From positions 212,979 through 276,978 of the forward strand of contig JAUSFN010000026.1 of assembly GCA_030649935.1 (NCBI GenBank): a stretch of DNA of 64,000 bases, given 5' to 3'. This stretch comes from Candidatus Planktophila sp. Its GTDB lineage: Bacteria; Actinomycetota; Actinomycetes; Nanopelagicales; Nanopelagicaceae. Positions 8,887 through 16,577 of this stretch are shown here, in pieces. The notes under the pieces were generated by a model. It was given only the letters and a program-made list of their open reading frames with translations, had not been told where the DNA came from and did not search any database. The position numbers and the translations under genes are program-made. Every line of letters starts with the position of its first letter. Within the stretch, counting starts at the first letter, position 1.

Positions 8887-10118
8887 AATCGAACTCCTTC
8901 ACCCAAATTCGCGCGTAAGTAATTCGCAATCTCGGACTTGATATTCCAAGGGAAAATCACAACATCCGTTGGCTTTTCAGTGAACAATTGCTGCGGAGAA
9001 ATTATTTTGATTCCATGAGGAGGCATGAAGCGATCTTGCTTTTCTAGGCTTGCATCAGCTATTGCTGTTATCAAGCCTTCTTCAAGGTTAATAGAATTTA
9101 AAATCGTACTTGCTTTCGCTGCAGCACCATAACCGTAAATTTTCAAGCCTTTTTCAGTACTTTCACTCAACCATGTGCGAAAGTCCTGCAATATTTTAAA
9201 CACTTTCAGCGAATAATGTTTCCATTCACTTGCTTCAAATAAACCAGACTCTCTCTCATGTTTGACGACCGAACCAACCGATGGATCAACCAGGCCACTA
9301 TCCGATAATGAGCGTAACCAATAACGGTTAGATCCTCCATGAATAGATAGTTCGTCCACTTTGAACAAATGAAGGCCGTTATTCTTACTGATCGTTGCTA
9401 CGGCAGAGGCTGACAAATATGAATAATGCTCATGATAAATCGTGTCGAATTGCATCCCAATTAATATATTTGCTAGTGATGGATTTTCGATACTTATTTG
9501 TGTTTCCGCACCGCACAATATGGCTAGTCCTTTTATAAAATCTATTAAATCAGGGACATGAGCCATAACGTTATTGGCTATAATCAATTTGGGGTATCCG
9601 TACTTGGTCAGCAGCTCTATTGCTAAGCGACTTGAAAAGAACTCTGAAATAGTATGAATTCCCAAGCCCCTTGAAATCTCAGCCACATTTTCTGCGGGTT
9701 CAACTCCAATAGTCATAATCCCAAAGGGTAAAAAATTCTTTAAAAGATAACCATCATTGCTGGCAATTTCGAGTACCCAGTCACCGGGTGAAAACACCCC
9801 TTCCTGGACTCTCTGATTGACAAAATCCGAAGCATGTTGCAAAAAGGTTGTGCTCATCGAGGAAAGATAACGGTAGTCCCTAAAAATCCGTTCAGGAGTT
9901 ACCACATCTGCCACTTGGCCTAGCCCACATTCTGAGCAGACTCTCAAATGGAGCGGAAATTTCTCTAGGCTACCCTCACTAGATTTGAGAAGTTCGTTAG
10001 CTATCGGAAGCTCGCCGAGATCTAGCCCCGAAAAAAGATTTCTCCCCAAACATCCGCGGCAAAAAAAACCACCCCGACCTTCGATAAACGGAAGCGAAGC
10101 GACAATTTCGTTATTCAC
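8847..10118 (-). CDS. NDP-sugar C-methyltransferase (NovU/TylCIII-like)
   Basis: A 423-residue protein with the three-part build of sugar C-methyltransferases. An N-terminal zinc site (Cys20, Cys23, Cys61, Cys64) is followed by a SAM domain with LEIASNDGYLL near residues 118-129 and the family segment DTIYHEHYSYLS, then a C-terminal Rossmann-like domain containing YGYGAAAKASTIL. Such enzymes put a methyl group on C3 or C5 of a 4-keto-deoxysugar. Its gene leads the minus-strand run down to 5231, next to the RmlC-like epimerase that would prepare its substrate. It makes a branched, methylated deoxysugar in the surface glycan likely. Confidence 0.87.
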   Translation of the reverse strand: MNNEIVASLPFIEGRGGFFCRGCLGRNLFSGLDLGELPIANELLKSSEGSLEKFPLHLRVCSECGLGQVADVVTPERIFRDYRYLSSMSTTFLQHASDFVNQRVQEGVFSPGDWVLEIASNDGYLLKNFLPFGIMTIGVEPAENVAEISRGLGIHTISEFFSSRLAIELLTKYGYPKLIIANNVMAHVPDLIDFIKGLAILCGAETQISIENPSLANILIGMQFDTIYHEHYSYLSASAVATISKNNGLHLFKVDELSIHGGSNRYWLRSLSDSGLVDPSVGSVVKHERESGLFEASEWKHYSLKVFKILQDFRTWLSESTEKGLKIYGYGAAAKASTILNSINLEEGLITAIADASLEKQDRFMPPHGIKIISPQQLFTEKPTDVVIFPWNIKSEIANYLRANLGEGVRLWCAIPKMHQVEI

Positions 10119-10178
10119 CTTAGGTCCCTTTCGATAAAATCTGTCGAGCCAATACCTATTAAAGCCATGTGGAGCAAG

Positions 10179-10184
10179 TATAAT
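10179..10184 (+). promoter_or_regulatory. possible -10 element (TATAAT) for the 10241 membrane protein gene
   Basis: A perfect TATAAT lies about 57 bases before the TTG start at 10241, in the gap between two divergent genes. The -35 region 17 bases upstream is poor, so this is only a candidate. Confidence 0.4.
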
Positions 10185-10240
10185 CGCCCTTTAACGAGTG
10201 AAGAGTACTATGCGAATTCTTAAACCTGGAGGCTAAAAAG

Positions 10241-11671
10241 TTGGTTATTTCAGGTATTTTTAGTCGGGTAATGATATGTATTAAACAAAACAAATTGATT
10301 ACTGCTTTTATCATCACACACACCCTTTTTGCGGTCTTTCTAGGGCGGTTATTTGCCCTAGCGCCAGATGAAGGTGGCTACATCTTTGCCTTCAATACCA
10401 TCTATCAATTACCAATTTCAACAACAGGACAGTCCGGAAGCGGATGGATTACAGCTCCGACGATATTTCTTTGGATAGTATATTTGCCAGCCAAGATTCT
10501 AAACATATTCGGGGTTCCGGATTATTTATCAATCCGGATGCTCTCAATATTACTTACAGCAATCACTTTGTATTTACTTTTGGGAATACAAAGACAAAGT
10601 AAATCTGACAGCAAAATATTTCAGAAAACTATCTTTCTAGCCTTTTTTATTCCGTCGGTTTTCCTTTGGACCTCGGTTGGACTTCGTGAATCTTTCATAA
10701 TTGCCGAGATGATGGCATTTCTTGCCGGCCTTAACTTCTTAATGAGGGGTAGAGGGGGTAAAGGAGCGATTCTTCTCTTTTTGGGCTCGTACGGATTAGT
10801 ATCCACGAAAAATTACCTTTGGGTTTGCTTGATGGTGGCTCTAATTCTCAGCTCTGTGATTTTTCTTATTCAAGGAATTGCGCGCCGGCAGATTATTAAA
10901 TTTGTTGCCGCTGGTTTTTTGGTACCCCTTATCGCATTCGCAAGTACAACTTCGGCATATGCTCTCGATTTCATTTTACATGGAGGTATTACAGAGGTTG
11001 GTGCTCGATCAGGCGACTCGATAAGTCAAGTCTATGTAGATAGGCCCGGTACTGGAACAGGTACTGGAACAGGTACACCAGAAGAAACAGTAAAAGAACT
11101 CATTACTTTTCACGGTGACTACACTCTGATTGCATTGCGCTTCTATTTAATTGATAACCCTAATGCGCTTTTTAGCAAAATTTCCAGAGCGATTCACTTG
11201 GACAAAAAGATTGAAAGTATTTGGAATGAAAAAGTCGCCTTGGGATTGGTTCATAAAGATAAACAGGTTGGCACTGATACATCCTCGCTTAATGGTCATA
11301 TTCTTGAACCAGCAAAGATAAGTGAGCCGCTTTCATTGTTATGGCCGGCATTTGTATTCCTTTGCGGCCCATTTCCATTTATTGGAAATCCAGGAATCGC
11401 GGTGACTATCTCCTCTTTCGAATCACCTTTGTGGTGGGCGCTATATGCCTTAGTAATATTTCAATTCATAAGATTTCGGAAGATTAAGTTCATGCAGGAT
11501 CCTCAAATTATCTTTACGCTCATTTTTCTTGCTGGTGAAATCGCTTTTAGTGCACTAGTTGAAGTAAATCTCGGAACCTCCTTTAGACACCGATCAATTC
11601 TGTTGGTGCCTTTAGTGTTCTTGTTTGTTCGACTAGCTCAGAGGGCAAAAGAGCAGATAGGTATAGATTAG
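10241..11671 (+). CDS. multi-pass membrane protein of the polysaccharide locus, GT-C or polymerase-like
   Basis: A 476-residue protein with about ten hydrophobic segments. An early outside loop holds ALAPDEGGYIF, which resembles the acidic first loop of GT-C glycosyltransferases. A large loop (about residues 255-350) contains a Gly-Thr repeat and a long polar region. The TTG start is backed by a strong ribosome site, GGAGG at 10228-10232, eight bases upstream. It is a lone plus-strand gene between two minus-strand groups. Wzy-type polymerase or a lipid-sugar-dependent transferase are both possible; no family can be assigned with certainty. Confidence 0.6.
   Translation: MVISGIFSRVMICIKQNKLITAFIITHTLFAVFLGRLFALAPDEGGYIFAFNTIYQLPISTTGQSGSGWITAPTIFLWIVYLPAKILNIFGVPDYLSIRMLSILLTAITLYLLLGIQRQSKSDSKIFQKTIFLAFFIPSVFLWTSVGLRESFIIAEMMAFLAGLNFLMRGRGGKGAILLFLGSYGLVSTKNYLWVCLMVALILSSVIFLIQGIARRQIIKFVAAGFLVPLIAFASTTSAYALDFILHGGITEVGARSGDSISQVYVDRPGTGTGTGTGTPEETVKELITFHGDYTLIALRFYLIDNPNALFSKISRAIHLDKKIESIWNEKVALGLVHKDKQVGTDTSSLNGHILEPAKISEPLSLLWPAFVFLCGPFPFIGNPGIAVTISSFESPLWWALYALVIFQFIRFRKIKFMQDPQIIFTLIFLAGEIAFSALVEVNLGTSFRHRSILLVPLVFLFVRLAQRAKEQIGID
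11048..11076 (+). repeat. 12-base tandem repeat, about 2.5 copies
   Basis: The unit GGTACTGGAACA is repeated in frame and encodes a Gly-Thr run in the outside loop of the 10241 membrane protein. Because the unit is four codons, copy-number change would lengthen or shorten the loop without breaking the frame. Confidence 0.8.
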
Positions 11672-11723
11672 AAGTTATCTAAACACTGGTAGATTCTATG
11701 TGTAGCGTTTTTCGTTCAAATCC

Positions 11724-12680
11724 TTAGATCCTTTTGAATCTCATTGTTCCAGGATTTGATTCAGCTTCGAGCCGACTCACCTCAATTTTGGAGGCTGAAA
11801 TCCATTGAAGGATTTCTATTTTCTTGATTGGTCTATCAAATGAAGGTGAAAGCATATCGAAAGTGTCCAAGATTGCTTCTGCCCTCGCATCTTGATTTCG
11901 TGCATAAGAAAACTCTACATAGTTTGCAATCGGAATTATAAAACGAAAAAACCGCGAAAGTGGTCCGGGAAGACGAAATAAGAGATTAGTTACAGGGAAC
12001 CAAACTGAAGAAGTGCTATCTATGAAATTTAGCAGGAATTTATTTGGTAGCCTTTTTGTTACCGGCCGGATTAAGTACTTTGCGTAGAATCTAACATGCC
12101 ACGATGAATTCTCATAGAATGTTAGAGTAATTTCGCCACCTGGTTTAAGACAACGAAGAAGCTCCGCAACTATTCTTTCTGGGTTCCTAGTGTGCTGCAA
12201 GACGCCAATGCAGTAGATAAAATCAAGTGATTCATCTGGTATCGGAAGGATTGCCAAATCACCTTGCGCAATTAACAGATTATCAGAGTTTAGATTTTCA
12301 GAGGCAGCATCAACTGCGCTTGAATAGTCAATAGCAATAAGTCTTGCACCCAGCCCTAATGCTATTTCGGAAAATCTTCCTGACCCACAGCCAGCATCAA
12401 GTACTAATTTTCCTTTTAGCTGCTCTGCATTCCACAGAGTTTCACGAATAAAACGATTCTTAGAACGATTAGTTCCAAGTGCAGAATCTAATTGTGTTCT
12501 AGCAAAGCGATTCCACTGTAAACCAAAACTGTCTGCATAATTCTCACTAGGAACAAAGCGAGGTATCCCGCGTAGAACAGGAAAATTTGAGACACAGACT
12601 GGACAATTAAGGAGGTCGCCTCCAATCTGAAGTACTGATTTGCAGGTTGGGCACACAAGTGCTGTAAGCAGGCTGGTCAT
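11724..12680 (-). CDS. SAM-dependent methyltransferase with N-terminal zinc ribbon
   Basis: A 318-residue protein. The N-terminus is a Trm112-like zinc ribbon (Cys10, Cys13, Cys26, Cys29) followed by FPVLRGIPRFV, then a class I methyltransferase domain with LDAGCGSGRF (Asp95 to Phe103), an acidic strand end AIDYS, IYCIGVLQHT and LKPGGEITLTFY. The rest has basic and aromatic stretches that may touch the membrane. Proteins of this build are common in glycan and lipid loci. It is monocistronic, transcribed toward the 10241 gene. Substrate unknown. Confidence 0.78.
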   Translation of the reverse strand: MTSLLTALVCPTCKSVLQIGGDLLNCPVCVSNFPVLRGIPRFVPSENYADSFGLQWNRFARTQLDSALGTNRSKNRFIRETLWNAEQLKGKLVLDAGCGSGRFSEIALGLGARLIAIDYSSAVDAASENLNSDNLLIAQGDLAILPIPDESLDFIYCIGVLQHTRNPERIVAELLRCLKPGGEITLTFYENSSWHVRFYAKYLIRPVTKRLPNKFLLNFIDSTSSVWFPVTNLLFRLPGPLSRFFRFIIPIANYVEFSYARNQDARAEAILDTFDMLSPSFDRPIKKIEILQWISASKIEVSRLEAESNPGTMRFKRI

Positions 12681-12975
12681 TTCGTTGGTTCCTTTGGGCG
12701 AGGGATGAGTGAAGGCTATCGTCTCCGGCGGGGGTTATTTTCATTTAAAACCCTTTAATTCTGCCTCAGTCCACTTCGATCTATTATTCGAATAATTAAA
12801 CTGAATTTGCAAAGATACCAGACACAGCACAATACCTTTTAGTACTTTTTGCGAAAACAATTAGTAAAACTCTAAGCCTAAGAGTCCAGGCAAAACATAT
12901 TGAATGAAATATCTAAATCTTTTCATTGAGTTCACCCTTGACCCACGAGGAAAATTTCTTTACTAGAAACTACGG
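12681..12975. other. intergenic gap before the tRNA cluster
   Basis: An AT-rich gap of about 295 bases between the methyltransferase start and tRNA-Phe. It must hold the promoter of the minus-strand methyltransferase gene and the end of the tRNA transcript. No open frame with a ribosome site and no clear hairpin was found by eye. Confidence 0.5.
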
Positions 12976-13050
12976 TGGCTTGGGCCGGGATCGAACCGGC
13001 GACCTAACGATTTTCAGTCGTTCGCTCGTACCAACTGAGCTACCAAGCCA
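12976..13050 (-). tRNA. tRNA-Phe (GAA)
   Basis: Read on the minus strand, the seven-base acceptor arms TGGCTTG and CAAGCCA pair fully. The anticodon stem AACGA/TCGTT encloses loop CTGAAAA (anticodon GAA), and the T arm contains GGTTCGATCCC. The terminal CCA is not encoded. Confidence 0.95.
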
Positions 13051-13099
13051 AACAAGGTTCTAACACCGGCCTTGAAAAAGTACGACACCAAAACCTTTG

Positions 13100-13173
13100 C
13101 GACCCGGACGGGACTTGAACCCGCGACCTCCGCCGTGACAGGGCGGCGCGCTAACCAACTGCGCTACCGGGCC
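13100..13173 (-). tRNA. tRNA-Asp (GTC)
   Basis: On the minus strand, acceptor arms GGCCCGG and CCGGGTC pair with one G-T wobble and a G discriminator. The anticodon stem CCGCC/GGCGG encloses CTGTCAC, so the anticodon is GTC. It is the second of three same-strand tRNA genes. Confidence 0.95.
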
Positions 13174-13256
13174 TTGATTAAAACCTGTCACATAAGTGGC
13201 CCTTATGTCACCGTCAAAGCCTTTACTACTTTTACTTCCGTCTTACTTGTCGTGCG

Positions 13257-13329
13257 TGCCCCCAACGGGATTCGAACCCGTGTTACCGCCGTGAAAGGGC
13301 GATGTCCTAGGCCCCTAGACGATGGGGAC
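13257..13329 (-). tRNA. tRNA-Glu (TTC)
   Basis: On the minus strand, acceptor arms GTCCCCA and TGGGGGC pair with one wobble. The anticodon loop CTTTCAC sits on stem TCGCC/GGCGG, anticodon TTC. It is the first of three tRNA genes in the likely transcript Glu-Asp-Phe. Confidence 0.95.
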
Positions 13330-13402
13330 GTTTGAGGCTTGGCAATCGTACCTGCCATTGAGCGCGCGACCAAACTCAAGTTTTCAAAGATGGGGCAACA
13401 AA

Positions 13403-13454
13403 AAATAAGAGCCCCAATGTCTAAGGTTTAGCCTAGAGATCGGAGCTCTTATTT
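13403..13454 (-). terminator. rho-independent terminator after the SIMPL gene
   Basis: Arms AAATAAGAGC (13403-13412) and GCTCTTATTT (13445-13454) pair perfectly, with a second small hairpin inside the loop. Read on the minus strand, the right arm runs into six T residues, just after the stop of the 13469 gene and before tRNA-Glu. Confidence 0.85.
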
Positions 13455-13468
13455 GTAGCAGTGAATAA

Positions 13469-14194
13469 TTATCCAATCGCCCAGCGTACAGAGACCGAAA
13501 CAGAGACTTTCTGTTGACCTAAATCAATCTGAGTTGCTGAATCTTCAGCCTTTCCTGAAACTGAGTATATTGGGTAGGAAATTGGTGATGATGTCTCTTC
13601 AAGGAAAATCACTTTTCCAAGCTTTATACCAAGAAGTTTTGCATATGAGTTTGCCTTGGCCTTTGCTCGGTTAACTGCAAGTCCACGGGCTACATCGATT
13701 GCCTTGTCATCATTTATGACAAAAGGGCTCACGCTATTTACCATTAAATTATTTCCACCCGCATCAACGATTGCATCAATTACAGCGCCTGCTGTCGAAG
13801 CAGCGCGCACTGTAATACTAAAACTCTGTGATGCCCGGTAACCAGCTAATACTGGCGCACTTCCATCTTGTGGATATGAATACTCTGGATAAACAGTCGC
13901 TGACGTTGTTGCAAGATCCTTTGTAGCAATTTTTGCTGCAACCAATGCTCGGCGAACAGCTGATGCAGATGTCGATGCTGCCGCAAGTGCTTCTTTAGTA
14001 GTTTTAGCAAGTACCGAAACGGTGGCATCAATCCGCACTGCATCTGGAACGACCAAGGTGGTTCCGGTAGCACTGACTGCTATATATCGAGTCGTGGGTT
14101 CAGCTGCCATCGCGGGCATAGCAAGAGTTACGCCTCCGATGAGTGAGAAAGCAATGGTTAGGGCTGCGATTCTTCGAAATGATTTAGTTTTCAT
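13469..14194 (-). CDS. secreted SIMPL (DUF541) domain protein
   Basis: A 241-residue exported protein. Residues 1-30 form a signal peptide ending AMA before AEP. The rest is a SIMPL domain: VSATGTTLVVPDAVRIDATVS, a long Ala-rich helix, the YPEYSY region, YRASQSFSITVR, and the C-terminal ARGLAVNRAKAKANSYAKLLG helix typical of the family. SIMPL proteins are periplasmic or surface proteins such as BP26/Omp28 of unclear biochemical role, linked to stress and envelope functions. It has its own terminator and is divergent from the Sua5-like gene. Confidence 0.9.
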   Translation of the reverse strand: MKTKSFRRIAALTIAFSLIGGVTLAMPAMAAEPTTRYIAVSATGTTLVVPDAVRIDATVSVLAKTTKEALAAASTSASAVRRALVAAKIATKDLATTSATVYPEYSYPQDGSAPVLAGYRASQSFSITVRAASTAGAVIDAIVDAGGNNLMVNSVSPFVINDDKAIDVARGLAVNRAKAKANSYAKLLGIKLGKVIFLEETSSPISYPIYSVSGKAEDSATQIDLGQQKVSVSVSVRWAIG

Positions 14195-14262
14195 GTATTA
14201 AGTATCGTGTATTGGTTGTAAAGAGCGTTAATTATTCCTGAGAAAAGTGGGAGAATTTGTAA

Positions 14263-15231
14263 GTGAACCAATCTCAATATGTATCTAATTGCACTGCCGA
14301 TGCATTGCGTGGCGCCGCAGGAAATATTCTTGCGGGAAATTTAGTAGCTTTTCCAACTGAAACGGTCTACGGATTGGGCGCTGATGCTTGCAATGCTGAT
14401 GCCGTTGCACGCCTTTATTCGGTAAAAGGCAGGCCGTCGGATCACCCTTTAATTGTGCATGTGTCATCAATGCAGAGCTTGGAAGATTGGGCAAAGGAAA
14501 TTCCGGTGTATGCAATTTCACTAGCTCGCGATTTTTGGCCAGGACCTATGACGCTTGTATTAAAGCGAAGCGCATTGGCAGAAGATTTTATTACAGGAGG
14601 GCAAGAAACTGTAGGAATACGAGTACCAGATCACGTTGTCGCATTAGCGTTGCTCGAGGCTTTTGAAAGTATTGGCGGTAAAGGTATTGCAGCGCCTAGC
14701 GCTAATCGCTTTGGTCAAGTTTCCCCTACAACTGCAGCAGCAGTGGCAGAAGAAATCGGAGAGTTTTTAGATTCTGCCGATCAGATAATCGATGGCGGGG
14801 CTTGCATAGTTGGTGTTGAATCTACGATTATTGATTGCACGAGTGATGCGCCACGAATATTGCGCCCAGGTGCAATCACCGTTGAAATGATTGAACAATC
14901 GACAGGATTAGATGTTCTTGAAGTTGGAAGAAATGCAATTCGTGTCAGTGGTTCGCTTGAAAATCACTATGCCCCAGCCGCTAAAGTAATTCTTGATGTT
15001 GCGCCGATTGAAGGACAGGGCTTTATTGCATTGGCTGAGGTTGAGACACCGGCAGGTGTCATTCGTTTAGCCGCCCCAAAGAGCGATCGCGAATTCGCAC
15101 AAGTCTTATATGCCGCGCTTCGTCGTGCCGATGCCGATGGATTGTCCGACGTGGTTGTGCATCAGCCGACTGGGGATGGCATAGCAGTTGCGATCCGAGA
15201 TCGTTTAGCCAGAGCTGCCAACGGGCGGTAG
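14263..15231 (+). CDS. threonylcarbamoyl-AMP synthase (Sua5/YwlC type)
   Basis: A 322-residue protein that should make threonylcarbamoyl-AMP from threonine, bicarbonate and ATP for the t6A base in ANN-reading tRNAs. The YrdC domain (about 10-200) shows AFPTETVYGLGADA, KGRPSDHPLIVHV, WPGPMTLVL and APSANRFGQVSPTTA. A C-terminal Sua5 domain (about 205-322) makes this the long form rather than the TsaC form. The start is GTG. The short distance to the divergent SIMPL gene means both promoters share about 70 bases. Confidence 0.93.
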   Translation: MNQSQYVSNCTADALRGAAGNILAGNLVAFPTETVYGLGADACNADAVARLYSVKGRPSDHPLIVHVSSMQSLEDWAKEIPVYAISLARDFWPGPMTLVLKRSALAEDFITGGQETVGIRVPDHVVALALLEAFESIGGKGIAAPSANRFGQVSPTTAAAVAEEIGEFLDSADQIIDGGACIVGVESTIIDCTSDAPRILRPGAITVEMIEQSTGLDVLEVGRNAIRVSGSLENHYAPAAKVILDVAPIEGQGFIALAEVETPAGVIRLAAPKSDREFAQVLYAALRRADADGLSDVVVHQPTGDGIAVAIRDRLARAANGR

Positions 15232-15295
15232 CTACATTTACACTTGCATGGATTTTTGAGTTATTAGACTTTGATTGTTTTCAGTACACACCCAT

Positions 15296-15324
15296 TTACC
15301 CATTGTGGGTCTATCCCATATAAT
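15296..15324 (+). promoter_or_regulatory. promoter with operator-like palindrome
   Basis: TATAAT at 15319-15324 lies 17 bases after a TTACCC -35-like hexamer (15296-15301). The palindrome ACCCA-TTG-TGGGT (15298-15310) covers the -35 and spacer, where a repressor would block polymerase. The gene downstream encodes a small AbrB-like protein, so autoregulation is a reasonable guess. Confidence 0.6.
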
Positions 15325-15344
15325 GTTTAATCAAAGGGGGTGCC

Positions 15345-15602
15345 ATGACAACCACTCATTTAATAGAAGTCGATCAACGTGGTCGGGCAACATTGGGTAA
15401 GAATAAAGTTACCGCAGGCATTTATTTGCTAGAAATTGACGATAGAGGAGTCATTTCATTGCACCCTGCTCAAGTCGTAAAGAATGCACAGGAGCGATTG
15501 GATGAGCGACCCGGACTCATGCAATCGATAGATACTTTGTCCGCGACAAAGAATTTAGCCCCTAGTAAACGCGGAAGGCCAAAGAGGTCAATTAAGAGTT
15601 GA
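15345..15602 (+). CDS. small AbrB/antitoxin-like protein, function unknown
   Basis: An 85-residue protein. The first 45 residues (IEVDQRGRATLGKN, then GIYLLEIDDRGVISLHP) have the beta-strand pattern and 'D-x-R-G-R' turn seen in swapped-hairpin AbrB-type DNA-binding proteins. The C-terminus ends in a basic KRGRPKRS patch like an AT-hook. A strong ribosome site AAAGGGGG (15333-15340) precedes the ATG. No toxin gene lies next to it. It could be a solitary regulator or an orphan antitoxin; the family link is only by pattern. Confidence 0.6.
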   Translation: MTTTHLIEVDQRGRATLGKNKVTAGIYLLEIDDRGVISLHPAQVVKNAQERLDERPGLMQSIDTLSATKNLAPSKRGRPKRSIKS

Positions 15603-15766
15603 TTCGTGAGCTTAGATTCACTTTATTGGCGAGCTGTAGTTCAAGGTTCTTCAAAAATCTCAAGCCTGAAGTAAGGATCAGAAGGCCGTCGAGTCCGCTA
15701 GGATTGCGCTTCGCGACTTGCAATGAAGGTACAGGATTGCTTTATTAATCAATCGCGTGTGCAGTG

Positions 15767-15839
<73 letters not shown>

Positions 15840-15849
15840 CTATTCCCTT

Positions 15850-15883
15850 GTGCTACTTAGCCAGATACTTGACGAAGTAGCAC
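15850..15883 (+). terminator. hairpin after tRNA-Lys, possible terminator
   Basis: GTGCTACTT (15850-15858) and AAGTAGCAC (15875-15883) are a perfect nine-base inverted repeat ten bases after the tRNA. There is no good T run after it, so it may be a processing or attenuation signal rather than a full terminator. Confidence 0.5.
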
Positions 15884-15943
15884 CGTCTGATCCTTTACAT
15901 CTATTCGCCTGATCCTTGACAGTGTATTCGGCTGATGGTTGAC
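15864..15943. repeat. degenerate direct repeats, about 23-base spacing
   Basis: Four related cores occur upstream of the DUF3467 gene: GATACTTGAC (15864), GATCCTTTAC (15889), GATCCTTGAC (15911) and GATGGTTGAC (15934). Spacing is 25, 22 and 23 bases, close to two helical turns, as for stacked operator sites. The first copy lies in the loop of the hairpin after tRNA-Lys. Confidence 0.55.
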
Positions 15944-15983
15944 GTTTCATATTCATCTAGGGCAAAGGGCTTAATATGTGGTC

Positions 15984-16268
15984 ATGGAAAATCAGGATGG
16001 TCAGATCAACGGATTAAACCTTCACTTGGATTTAAAAGATGTCGGTGGCGTGTGGGCAAATTTCGCTGCGATCAAACACAGCGATTATGAGTTCACAATT
16101 GACTTCGCCAGGCTGGACTTCACCCCAGAGGGGGCTAATGGCGTAGTTGTGTCACGAGTGAATATCTCACCCTTGTTTGTCCTACAGTTGATTCAAGCCC
16201 TTGAGACCAACTGGTCCGAATACTCTAAAAAAGCTATGCCTCCAGAGGTCCGCGACAACGAGGGTTAA
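15984..16268 (+). CDS. DUF3467 family protein
   Basis: A 94-residue protein (96 if the GTG at 15978 is used). The pattern GGVWANFAAIKHSDYEFTID near the N-terminus and SRVNISPLFVLQLIQALETN near the C-terminus matches DUF3467, a small family found across bacteria and often near transport or unknown genes. No enzyme activity is known. It stands alone after tRNA-Lys behind a set of direct repeats that may control it. Confidence 0.75.
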   Translation: MENQDGQINGLNLHLDLKDVGGVWANFAAIKHSDYEFTIDFARLDFTPEGANGVVVSRVNISPLFVLQLIQALETNWSEYSKKAMPPEVRDNEG

Positions 16269-16577
16269 ACCTCAGACATTCTGCCTTCTTCGGTACCACT
16301 TCACCAACACGCTCATAACTCTCAATGTCAACATTAGGCTTGGGCAGCCGTTAGACTTGGCAACTTCCAACCCACAGGCAATTCCCAAGGTATTTATGTA
16401 ATATTGCCAGTACATCAGAGCAAATAAAGAAGAAATCTGCCATATCTCACTTATTCCGACCAAATTTATGAGAACCAGAGAAATATTCGCTAGGGCAACA
16501 ACATTTGGCGCTCGGCGGTGTCTTAACTAGTAGAGGGCAAGACGTTGCCTTCGTTTATAACTCGCGGGAGTATTCAC
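16269..16577. other. intergenic gap before the sigma-factor gene
   Basis: About 309 bases without a credible gene. It ends in a small inverted repeat (GGCAA-GACG-TTGCC, 16536-16549) and a GGGAG ribosome site eight bases before the ATG at 16578. It should hold the sigma-factor promoter, but no clear -35/-10 pair was seen. The weak minus-strand frame here has no ribosome site or known pattern. Confidence 0.5.

Noticed and set aside
13072..13335. Plus-strand open frame of 87 codons
   Set aside because: It runs antisense through tRNA-Asp and tRNA-Glu; its 'protein' is the well-known false product of tRNA sequence.
16272..16463. Minus-strand frame of 63 codons in the gap before the sigma gene
   Set aside because: No ribosome site, no known pattern, and base composition like noncoding DNA.
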